Of a stretch of DNA of 9,042 bases, positions 1 to 5,582 are shown in pieces. The stretch comes from DASXMX01 sp036794395. Lineage in GTDB: Bacteria; Planctomycetota; Phycisphaerae; Tepidisphaerales; Tepidisphaeraceae. The position numbers were made by a program, and so were the translations under genes. The first letter of the stretch is position 1; each line of letters begins with the position of its first letter. The stretch lies in contig DAIRGS010000283.1 of the NCBI GenBank assembly GCA_036794395.1, forward strand, positions 1-9,042, in the 5' to 3' direction. The notes under the pieces are model-generated. The model saw only the letters and a program-made list of their open reading frames with translations, did no database searches and was not told the origin of the DNA.

Positions 1-1
1 C

Positions 2-2422
2 TATGCCGACACGCACGGCTACCATATCGACTCGGGCCGCGACATGACCCGCTGGCGCGAGTACGTCATCAACGCCTTCAACGACAACAAACCCTTCGAC
101 CAATTCACCGTCGAGCAGCTGGCCGGCGACCTCCTGCCCAATTCCACCGTCGAGCAGAAGATCGCGTCGGGCTTCAGCCGCAACGGCATGATCAATTTCG
201 AGGGCGGCGCGATTCCGCAGGAATACCTCACCGCCTACCTGATCGACCGCGTGAGCACGACTGGCACCGTGTTTCTTGGCCTGACCGTCGGCTGCGCACA
301 GTGCCACGATCACAAGTTCGATCCGATCACCCAGAAGGATTTCTACCAGCTTTACGCATTCTTTAACGGCATCGCCGAAAATGGTCTCGATGGGCAGGCG
401 GGCAATGCCGTCCCGCTGCTGAAGCTTCCGACGCCGGAAGAGAAGAAGAAAGTTGATGCGCTGACTGCGTCAACCAAGGAGGCCGAGCAAAAGCTTAAGG
501 AGCCCAACGAAACCGCCGACACGGCACAGCTCGCGTGGGAAAAGAGCCTGAGCGACGCCGCCGACTCGGCCCGCTGGACGACAATCAAACCAACGGAATT
601 AAAGGCAACCAGCAACGCGACTTTCACGTCAAACGACGATGGCTCTTATTCGGTCACCGGCCCCGCGACTGCAACTGACACCTACACCCTCACCTTCAGG
701 CCCGACGATAAGCAATCGAAGATTGCCGCGATTCGCATTGAGGCCTTGCCCGATGAGCACTTGGCCGGCAACGGGCCGGGGCGATCCGCCAACGGAAATT
801 TCGTGCTGACGGGCATCCACGTTTCGGTCGCGATGGGAGAGGGCGGAGCGAAAAGCCTTTCCCTGCAATCCGCGATGGCCGACTACAGCCAGGACGCTTT
901 TACTCCCGCGACTCTGGTCCGCCCGGGCGGCCGCAAAACCGGCTGGGCCATCTACCCCGAAACCGGCAAACCCCACTTCGCCGCCTTTGAGCTGGCCGAG
1001 CCGCTGGTAACAGATGGCTCCCCAACCGTTACCCTGACCCTCGAATTTAATTCGGCGTTCTCGCAGCACTCGATTGGCCGGTTTCGCGTCTCGGCCAGTT
1101 CGCAGCGCGTCCGCAATCGCAAAGCGCTACCGGCCCCGATCGCCAAAATCCTCGCTTCGGCAATCGAAAAGCGCACTCCCGCCGAGCAGGATGAACTCCG
1201 CGTTTATTACCGGGGCCAGGTATCACCTGATTTCCGCGAGGTGGCCCAGGCGCTGACCAAGTTGAAAAAGCAGCAGGCGGATCTCGATAAGGAAATCCCC
1301 TCGGCCATGGTCATGCAGGAGATGCCCAAGCCGCGCGATACGTTCATCCTGATGCGCGGGCAGTACGACCACTTTGGCGATCGCGTGTACCCCGACGTCC
1401 CCGCGTCCCTCCCACCACTTGCCAAAGACGCGCCACACAATCGCCTCGGCCTCGCCAAATGGATCGTCGATCCGGGCAACCCGCTGATGTCGCGGGTGAC
1501 CGTGAATCGCATCTGGCAGAGCTTCTTCGGTTCCGGGATCGTAAAATCATCGGGCGATTTAGGCACGCAGGGCGATGTGCCTTCGCATCCCGAACTGTTG
1601 GATTGGCTGGCCGTGCGTTTTCGAGATGGTGACGGCAGCCAGGCTCCGTGGGACGTAAAGGCGCTCGTACGGCTGATGGTCACCTCCGCCACCTACCGCC
1701 AGTCCTCCCACATGACCCCCGAGATGGCCGCCCAGGACCCCGAAGACCGCCTGCTCGAACGCGGCCCGCGTTTCCGCCTGAACGCCGAATTCATTCGCGA
1801 TCAGGCATTGGCCGTCAGCGGCCTGCTCAACGACCGGATCGGCGGCAAATCAGTCTTTCCGTATCAGCCCGCCGGCTTGTGGGAAGAGCTCATGAGCCGG
1901 GCGGACGGCGCCAAGTGGACCGCTCAAACCTACACCCAAAGCCACGGCAAAGACCTCTACCGCCGCGGCATGTACACCTTCTGGAAACGCACCAGCCCGC
2001 CGCCCGACCTCAGTACCTTTGATGCACCCGACCGCGAAGTCTGCACCGTCAAGCGCAGCCGCACCAACACCCCATTGCAGGCCTTGATCCTGTGGAATGA
2101 CCCAACATACGTCGAAGCCAGCCGCAAGATGGCCGAGCGGATTTTGACCGACGCCGAGGCCGGAACCTCAACAGATTCCCGCCTGAAGTACGCCTTCCGC
2201 CTTGCGACGGCACGGAGTCCCGGTGAAGGTGAACTATCCGTGCTCCGGCGGGTTTTCAATTCGCAATTAGATGGATACCGAAATAATCCAAAGGCCGTGG
2301 ACAAGCTTCTGGCCGTGGGCGAATCGCCGCGAAACGCGGAACTGGATCAGCCCACCCTGGCGGCCTGGACAATGCTTTGTAGCACGATTTTGAATTTGGA
2401 TGAGACGGTGACGAGGGGGTAG
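2..2422 (+). CDS. DUF1549/DUF1553 planctomycete cytochrome C-type protein (5' end outside window)
   Basis: The frame is open from base 2, so the gene begins upstream; 806 residues are visible, numbered here from the Tyr at base 2. Residues 1 to about 125 are the end of a DUF1549 domain, including CAQCHDHKFDP at 98-108, whose CxxCH (bases 293-307) resembles a c-type haem site and is typical of the family. Residues about 145-180 are charged and helical. Residues about 190-370 look like a beta-sandwich insert with the family phrase GPGRSANGNFVL. DUF1553 covers about 475 to the end, with NRLGLAKW, VNRIWQ, TNTPLQAL and the characteristic end LNLDETVTRG. These proteins are abundant in Planctomycetota and mostly predicted to be exported; their biochemical role is not established, and electron transfer or polysaccharide use are only suggestions. 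A DUF1501 gene often follows, but none does here. Family assignment is secure; function is not. Confidence 0.93.
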   Translation, partial: YADTHGYHIDSGRDMTRWREYVINAFNDNKPFDQFTVEQLAGDLLPNSTVEQKIASGFSRNGMINFEGGAIPQEYLTAYLIDRVSTTGTVFLGLTVGCAQCHDHKFDPITQKDFYQLYAFFNGIAENGLDGQAGNAVPLLKLPTPEEKKKVDALTASTKEAEQKLKEPNETADTAQLAWEKSLSDAADSARWTTIKPTELKATSNATFTSNDDGSYSVTGPATATDTYTLTFRPDDKQSKIAAIRIEALPDEHLAGNGPGRSANGNFVLTGIHVSVAMGEGGAKSLSLQSAMADYSQDAFTPATLVRPGGRKTGWAIYPETGKPHFAAFELAEPLVTDGSPTVTLTLEFNSAFSQHSIGRFRVSASSQRVRNRKALPAPIAKILASAIEKRTPAEQDELRVYYRGQVSPDFREVAQALTKLKKQQADLDKEIPSAMVMQEMPKPRDTFILMRGQYDHFGDRVYPDVPASLPPLAKDAPHNRLGLAKWIVDPGNPLMSRVTVNRIWQSFFGSGIVKSSGDLGTQGDVPSHPELLDWLAVRFRDGDGSQAPWDVKALVRLMVTSATYRQSSHMTPEMAAQDPEDRLLERGPRFRLNAEFIRDQALAVSGLLNDRIGGKSVFPYQPAGLWEELMSRADGAKWTAQTYTQSHGKDLYRRGMYTFWKRTSPPPDLSTFDAPDREVCTVKRSRTNTPLQALILWNDPTYVEASRKMAERILTDAEAGTSTDSRLKYAFRLATARSPGEGELSVLRRVFNSQLDGYRNNPKAVDKLLAVGESPRNAELDQPTLAAWTMLCSTILNLDETVTRG

Positions 2423-2470
2423 GTGAGCGGGCAGGGACCGGGCATTCTGCAATCGCCCGCGTTGCCTCAC
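2423..2470 (+). terminator. possible terminator hairpin after the DUF1553 gene
   Basis: Directly after the TAG at 2420-2422, GTGA (2423-2426) plus GCGGGC (2427-2432) can pair with GCCCGC (2455-2460) and TCAC (2467-2470), leaving a 22-nt loop and a 6-nt bulge. GCAG/CTGC inside the loop gives an alternative fold. There is no T-run, so this would not be a classic intrinsic terminator. Position supports a role in 3'-end formation, but that is inference. Confidence 0.35.
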
Positions 2471-2494
2471 TGAAGGGTAGGGCCGGCGGGGCTT

Positions 2495-2506
2495 TGCCCA
2501 CAAATT
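2495..2506 (+). repeat. TGCCCACAAA direct repeat, copy 1
   Basis: TGCCCACAAATT, the first of four same-orientation copies of the 10-mer TGCCCACAAA within about 580 bp. It lies about 70 bp past the stop of the DUF1553 gene. Confidence 0.75.
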
Positions 2507-2543
2507 GCGACAGAATGGCAGTTTGCCTTTTTAATCGGAAGTC

Positions 2544-2555
2544 TGCCCACAAAAT
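2544..2555 (+). repeat. TGCCCACAAA direct repeat, copy 2
   Basis: TGCCCACAAAAT, 49 bp after copy 1. Its last base is the first plus-strand base of the terminal stop codon of the minus-strand gene remnant at 2555-2781, so the repeat abuts the 3' end of that remnant. Confidence 0.75.
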
Positions 2556-2781
2556 CAGCATGGCTTTGTGACTTCGGCGAAAGCAGCTTTTGCCCAGTCT
2601 TCTAGTTCCGGGGGAATTGGATCGCCCGGCAGCAGCGTAAGGAAATCGCGTCAGGCCCGCGGCAAGACGATTCCCTGCGGAAGGCGAAAGAGGAAATCGA
2701 AGTTGAATTCCTTGCCGACATGAACGCGATTGACCGGTATTAGTTGGGGATTCAGCCGGTGTTTGGGGTGGCGTAATTCAT
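2555..2781 (-). pseudogene. remnant of a small protein gene (about 76 codons) with a frameshift and an in-frame TGA
   Basis: On the minus strand one frame reads protein-like sequence from about 2766 down to a TGA at 2555-2557. It includes LIPVNRVHVGKEFNFDFLFR and, after an in-frame TGA at 2651-2653, RDFLTLLPGDPIPPELEDWA followed by KAAFAEVTKPC. The part after the TGA continues in the same register, as expected if a Trp or Arg codon mutated to TGA. The likely start, ATG at 2779-2781 (MNYATPNT), is in a different frame and joins after a one-base shift near 2757; another ATG at 2793-2795 (MADEE) is possible. I do not recognise the family. The plus strand in the same codon register also gives a charged peptide (KAKEEIEVEF), so chance cannot be excluded. 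Judged a decayed gene because the two segments read together as one small globular protein. Confidence 0.42.
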
Positions 2782-2811
2782 TCCTCGTCCGCCATCGTGG
2801 CGGGTAAGATC

Positions 2812-3096
2812 ATGAGGATGAAGCGGCTACCCGATCCTGAGACCATTCAGCACTTGGCCGATGCCCTATCCGTTTGGAATGGCCGCTACCGATTGCTCTG
2901 CGGACGGTGCTTCGCCGTCAATCGAACGCAGAGCCGCAAAACTTCTCGCACGAGGGCGGCCGAAACCTTTTTTGATAACGGATGGAAATTCGTTGACGGA
3001 GTTGCAGTCTGTCCAGTTTGCGCCCGAGCGGACTCCATCGCCTGCCCACAAATTCCCAATGCTGCCCACAAATTCCGGGATTCCGGGAATTTATAG
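2812..3096 (+). CDS. small zinc-ribbon-like hypothetical protein
   Basis: Counting from the ATG at 2812 this gives 94 residues; a GTG at 2797 would add five. The signal is two CxxC knuckles, CGRC at residues 30-33 and CPVC at 67-70, separated by a basic stretch and the phrase NGWKFVDGVAVCPVCA. A 'GW...CPxC' arrangement is usual in small bacterial zinc-ribbon proteins, so zinc binding through four Cys is likely; the partner (nucleic acid or protein) is unknown. No convincing Shine-Dalgarno sequence sets the start. The last 19 residues or so, from IACPQIPN to the TAG, are encoded by two TGCCCACAAATTCC repeats and look like a tail acquired from the repeat rather than part of the fold. The gene lies alone among degraded sequence and may itself be a remnant. 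Confidence 0.5.
   Translation: MRMKRLPDPETIQHLADALSVWNGRYRLLCGRCFAVNRTQSRKTSRTRAAETFFDNGWKFVDGVAVCPVCARADSIACPQIPNAAHKFRDSGNL
3043..3092 (+). repeat. TGCCCACAAATTCC tandem pair (copies 3 and 4) with an adjoining imperfect palindrome
   Basis: TGCCCACAAATTCC begins at 3043 and again at 3063, a 20-bp period. Copy 4 runs into AAATTCCGGGATTCCGGG followed by AATTT (3070-3092), a near-palindrome built of two TTCCGGG units. AAATTCCC at 3050-3057 is also an exact inverted match to GGGAATTT at 3085-3092. The unit lies inside the 3' end of the zinc-ribbon ORF and supplies its last codons. Confidence 0.7.
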
Positions 3097-3200
3097 GCAA
3101 AGCCGGCCGGCGAGGATGAATACGGGGATGAGTTGCTCGGCATCTGGCATCGATCGATTCATTCCAACGAATGAAGTGTACTCATTACCGATAAATGATC
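3097..3200. other. intergenic, convergent gene ends; small hairpin
   Basis: No gene is seen. TTCATTC (3158-3164) and GAATGAA (3169-3175) form a perfect 7-bp stem with loop CAAC, between the ends of the zinc-ribbon ORF (+) and the 161-residue gene (-). It could help end transcription from either side, but has no T-run. TCATT/AATGA at 3182-3198 is a second, weaker dyad. Confidence 0.3.
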
Positions 3201-3686
3201 TCAATCGGGTCGCTTCCACACGGACCCTTCGAGCCAGGATCGAAGCTGACCAGGCGCATTTATAACTGGGGCACCGGGCCAGCGGCCTGCGATGAGACCA
3301 CTTTGCGGCGGCTTCGTGAGCGCGACGACGTCGGAGTCGATCGACGAGCGAATGGCCATGTTGCCGCTGCGGGCTAAGTCCAGAATGCTCGCGATGACAT
3401 CGTCGGTCAGGGTAATTATCTCGATATGGCAGCTTACCAGAGGCGTGTTGTTGCGCGCAACGCCGATCGTGAATTCTCCGCCATCAGGGCAGTTGATCGT
3501 GCGGTATCCATCTTCGTCGGCCGTGGAGGCTCGCATTTGACTCAATTGCGCTTCGAGGTTCGTTCGTTCCTGCGGCGTTAGCCCGTCGTCAAGTGGGAAA
3601 TGGACGGTTTCGCCGGTGAAGGGGTTGGTGCCAATACGCGAGCGAGAGGTGAGGTTGCAGGTGTATAAACCGATGGACTCGGACAT
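3201..3686 (-). CDS. conserved hypothetical protein, 161 residues
   Basis: I do not recognise a named family, although the N-terminal phrase NPFTGETVHFPLDDGLTPQE (21-40) is of a type I associate with small uncharacterised bacterial proteins. Next comes a helical stretch (38-52), then PDGGEFTIGV (67-76), suggesting beta strands. The segment SCHIEIITLTDDVIASILDL (85-104) suggests a strand followed by a helix. No signal peptide or membrane segment is seen. The ATG at 3686 is the earliest possible start: an in-frame TAA lies three codons upstream. There is no Shine-Dalgarno sequence; TAAAAT sits six nt before the ATG (3693-3698), so the mRNA may be leaderless. It is co-directional with the HEAT-repeat gene 120 bp upstream, but a hairpin in that gap argues for separate expression. 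Cytoplasmic location and function are unproven. Confidence 0.75.
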   Translation of the reverse strand: MSESIGLYTCNLTSRSRIGTNPFTGETVHFPLDDGLTPQERTNLEAQLSQMRASTADEDGYRTINCPDGGEFTIGVARNNTPLVSCHIEIITLTDDVIASILDLARSGNMAIRSSIDSDVVALTKPPQSGLIAGRWPGAPVINAPGQLRSWLEGSVWKRPD

Positions 3687-3692
3687 GGCTGC

Positions 3693-3698
3693 ATTTTA
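3693..3698 (-). promoter_or_regulatory. possible -10 element of a leaderless transcript (161-residue gene)
   Basis: TAAAAT on the minus strand, five of six matches to TATAAT, ends six nt before the ATG, placing the expected transcription start at or beside the start codon. No good -35 hexamer is visible. Confidence 0.35.
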
Positions 3699-3735
3699 CC
3701 AAGCCAGGGCTTAAAAGAGAGCGTAGTTAGAGAGA

Positions 3736-3800
3736 ATGAGCATTGATAACCGTAGCGTGGAGCTCACCGCGACCGTTGTGAGGACCACGGAAGTGCTCAT
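3736..3800 (-). terminator. nested inverted repeats between the HEAT-repeat gene and the 161-residue gene
   Basis: ATGAGCA (3736-3742) pairs with TGCTCAT (3794-3800). Inside it CGTGG (3756-3760) pairs with CCACG (3785-3789), and CTCAC (3763-3767) with GTGAG (3778-3782), leaving a 10-nt loop and an AG/GA mismatch between the inner stems. On the minus strand the structure starts six nt after the HEAT gene stop codon, so a transcription end or processing site is the simplest reading. No T-run follows, so it could instead be a Rho-dependent or mRNA-stabilising structure, or a leader element of the next gene. Confidence 0.5.
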
Positions 3801-3806
3801 CTAAAA

Positions 3807-4889
3807 TCAATCAAAGAATTCCCAACCAAAGCTGTAGAGGTACACCGAGCAGGCGAGGCAGCCAATTAGGATCAAAACGTAGTGGAGCTTCGGCCGGCGA
3901 GTCGGGCGGGATGCGATGTAGAGGCCGGCGAGCACTCCTCCGGAGGGGGGGAGGGCGCAGATAAAGTCGAGGAAATGAGTGGCGTGAGGGTTACGGGAGA
4001 TCTTGCCCGTGAGGAATAATTGGAAGAAGAGAATCAGGGCGACAAAGGGCAGTTCTAGAATCGCTATGCCGAGGGGAATGAAGGGAATCAGGCGGTGGAA
4101 AGGGGCAGGGACCGAGGGGAGGATCGGCGGGCGCAGGGAGATGCGCGGACTTTGGTTAGCCGTTTGCGATTGAGGAAACGGAGATGCGGCGAGGTTAAGC
4201 GGGGGAAGCTGCGGAGGCGCGACGGGAGGAGCCAATCGACCTGGAGCGGTGGCAGAGTTGAGGTTCGGGGCGGGCGGGCGGCGGAGGTGGAGGATGGCTG
4301 CGTTTGCAAGGTGGGAGATGTCGAGCGGGTAGCCGCGATCGTCGGTTTGTGATGTGGGGGTGGAGTCGCGGAGGAAGGGTTCGAGATAGGGAATGGCACG
4401 CGGATCTGAAAAGTCGGAGAGAGAGTCGATGGCATCGGGGCGCAGATCCGGCTTGCCAAGGGCATCAATGAGGTGCGGATAAGCGGCGGGGTCTTTCAAC
4501 CGGCTGAGAATGCGGATGATGCTGGATTGGATCGGCGGCTCGGGGCGCGCGTTCAGGATCTCGATAAGAATCGGCACGAACGCCGGGTCGGTGATGTGCA
4601 ACGCTGCGCGAGCGACCATATCCGCACGGGGATGATGTAGAAGCTTACGCCAGGCGTCACGCGATTCGGCGGGGGTGGCGGTGATATCAAGGCCCCGTGC
4701 GGCCATCATGGCGGCGGTGGGGTCAGGGTCAGATTGAAGGACTGAACGGAACAACTCAAGCGCCTGGGGATGAATCGAGGGCTCGTTCGTGCAGCGCAAC
4801 AGAAGGGCCTGCGCGGCGTTGACGCGGGTTTCAGGGAATTGCAGGTCGTGGCGAATCTGATCGAGAGAAGCACGAGTCGCGGAAGGCAT
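3807..4889 (-). CDS. HEAT-repeat protein with proline-rich linker and C-terminal membrane segments, 360 residues
   Basis: Residues 1 to about 200 are helical repeats of the HEAT/PBS-lyase type, clearest at FVPILIEILN (104-113), AAYPHLIDALGKPDLRPDAI (135-154) and PRAIPYLEPFLRD (163-175), which match the usual 'DPRAIPYLIEAL' phrase. Residues about 204-265 are a Pro-, Ser- and Asn-rich linker. Three hydrophobic stretches follow at about 267-295, 306-326 and 336-355, predicted membrane helices. HEAT repeats normally bind proteins, so a membrane-tethered scaffold or adaptor is the likely role; the partner is unknown. There is no N-terminal signal, so the repeat domain is probably cytoplasmic. The ATG at 4889 has no Shine-Dalgarno sequence; TACAAT lies seven nt before it. 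The 128-residue gene is 159 bp upstream on the same strand. Confidence 0.82.
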   Translation of the reverse strand: MPSATRASLDQIRHDLQFPETRVNAAQALLLRCTNEPSIHPQALELFRSVLQSDPDPTAAMMAARGLDITATPAESRDAWRKLLHHPRADMVARAALHITDPAFVPILIEILNARPEPPIQSSIIRILSRLKDPAAYPHLIDALGKPDLRPDAIDSLSDFSDPRAIPYLEPFLRDSTPTSQTDDRGYPLDISHLANAAILHLRRPPAPNLNSATAPGRLAPPVAPPQLPPLNLAASPFPQSQTANQSPRISLRPPILPSVPAPFHRLIPFIPLGIAILELPFVALILFFQLFLTGKISRNPHATHFLDFICALPPSGGVLAGLYIASRPTRRPKLHYVLILIGCLACSVYLYSFGWEFFD

Positions 4890-4896
4890 CGCGGGG

Positions 4897-4902
4897 ATTG
4901 TA
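4897..4902 (-). promoter_or_regulatory. possible -10 element of a leaderless transcript (HEAT-repeat gene)
   Basis: TACAAT on the minus strand, five of six matches to TATAAT, ends seven nt before the ATG at 4889. The upstream stretch on this strand (to about 4935) is strongly pyrimidine-rich and has no convincing -35 hexamer. Confidence 0.35.
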
Positions 4903-5048
4903 GTAGAAGGGAGAGTGTCGTGGGTGTAAGGAGAGGGTTACGTAAACCCCATCTTTTTGCGCACGTGACGGGTTGGCACAATGGGCGGGCATCGAACGCG
5001 GCTGGCCCGAGGCGGTGGCGTGGTCCTTTTTTTGTCTGGCTTCCCCGC

Positions 5049-5435
5049 TCAGCTTCCGACCGGCAACCATCGGGCAGCAGCATCGGCGCTGTCCTGGGGC
5101 ATTGTATTGAAGGCAATCACCGCGTTTGGCGCAGCCTTGTGGATAGCGTTGATAACGACTTCGAATAACACAAGGCCCCGTGGCGGCAGGCGAACACCGG
5201 CTCCGATGACAACACAATCATAAGTCTTTGAAGCTAACTGGCGCTCCACTGCCGGCCCAGCGGTTTCATCAGGCCGGATCAGGTTAACGTCGGCCTCCCA
5301 TCCGCGTTCAGCGAACTGCTTCAACGCAACCGCAATTCCCGCGTGAATCTTCTCCGCGGTCATACCGGGTGGCAAAGCAGGGTCCGAGAAATCCACTGTC
5401 TCCGGATCGTACCCGACGAGCAGAATTCGTGTCAT
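5049..5435 (-). CDS. conserved Rossmann-like protein of unknown function, 128 residues
   Basis: The sequence reads as alternating strands and helices: ILLVGYDPETVDFSDP (4-19), then a helix starting at MTAEKIHAGIAVALKQFAER, then strands EADVNLI (47-53), DCVVIGAGVRL (73-83) and AVIAFNT (104-110), ending AAARWLPVGS. From memory, near-identical proteins with the same 'PALPPGMTAEKIHAGI' and 'RPDETAGPAVERQLAS' phrases occur in distant bacterial phyla without an assigned function; this needs a database check. The fold resembles a response-regulator receiver or flavodoxin-like domain but lacks an evident phospho-acceptor arrangement. A Shine-Dalgarno GAGG lies eight nt before the ATG at 5435, fixing the start. 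No signal peptide is seen, so it is probably cytoplasmic. It is co-directional with mtnA 147 bp upstream, separated by hairpins. Confidence 0.85.
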   Translation of the reverse strand: MTRILLVGYDPETVDFSDPALPPGMTAEKIHAGIAVALKQFAERGWEADVNLIRPDETAGPAVERQLASKTYDCVVIGAGVRLPPRGLVLFEVVINAIHKAAPNAVIAFNTMPQDSADAAARWLPVGS

Positions 5436-5443
5436 AAGCCCGA

Positions 5444-5447
5444 CCTC
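5444..5447 (-). promoter_or_regulatory. Shine-Dalgarno sequence of the 128-residue gene
   Basis: GAGG on the minus strand, eight nt before the ATG. It is the clearest ribosome-binding site among the minus-strand genes, which otherwise lack one. Confidence 0.6.
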
Positions 5448-5523
5448 GTTTTCCGTTAGCTTAGTGCAACCGCTTTAAACATTCGAGACGAGCCGATGGT
5501 ACGCGATGCGCAGGCCGCACCAC

Positions 5524-5540
5524 TGTTCAGGATGTGAACA
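5524..5540. promoter_or_regulatory. perfect dyad TGTTCA-N5-TGAACA, operator or hairpin
   Basis: TGTTCA (5524-5529), GGATG spacer, TGAACA (5535-5540). It lies about 90 bp upstream of the 128-residue gene and 43 bp past the mtnA stop. The 6-5-6 symmetry suits either a dimeric repressor site or the stem of a hairpin in RNA. A single TGTTCA half-site also occurs in the rlmN/hydrolase promoter region at 7812-7817. Confidence 0.35.
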
Positions 5541-5547
5541 TGCGCAT

Positions 5548-5573
5548 TTGAGCAACACAAATGTTGACTTCAA
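5548..5573 (-). terminator. possible terminator hairpin after mtnA
   Basis: TTGA (5548-5551) and CAACA (5553-5557) pair with TGTTG (5562-5566) and TCAA (5570-5573) around a four-base loop, with a 1x3 internal loop. It begins about ten nt past the mtnA stop codon on the minus strand. No strong T-run follows, so termination is uncertain. Confidence 0.35.
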
Positions 5574-5582
5574 TTATTTGCG

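Noticed and set aside
629..1069. 146-codon minus-strand ORF inside the DUF1553 gene
   Set aside because: Composition is typical of an antisense shadow and the sense frame matches a known family throughout.
2495..3092. TGCCCACAAA repeats considered as a CRISPR array
   Set aside because: Repeats are only 10-14 bp and spacing is irregular (49, 499 and 20 bp), with no cas genes nearby.
3736..3804. 22-codon plus-strand ORF (MSIDNRSVELTATVV...) with a purine-rich sequence before the ATG
   Set aside because: It coincides almost exactly with the nested inverted repeat, is antisense to the flanking genes and has no recognisable content; the structure explains the interval better.
4960..5020. tRNA-like phrase (GGGCATCGAACG) considered as an antisense T-arm
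   Set aside because: No matching acceptor, anticodon or D-arm could be drawn around it.
5027..5033. Run of seven T, considered as the tail of an intrinsic terminator
   Set aside because: It lies on the plus strand just past the end of a minus-strand gene with no stem-loop before it; on the transcribed strand it is an A-run.
4706..5116. 136-codon minus-strand ORF bridging the 128-residue and HEAT-repeat genes, considered as a third gene
   Set aside because: It overlaps both genes out of frame and has no recognisable motif; its mid part is just the pyrimidine-rich intergenic strand.
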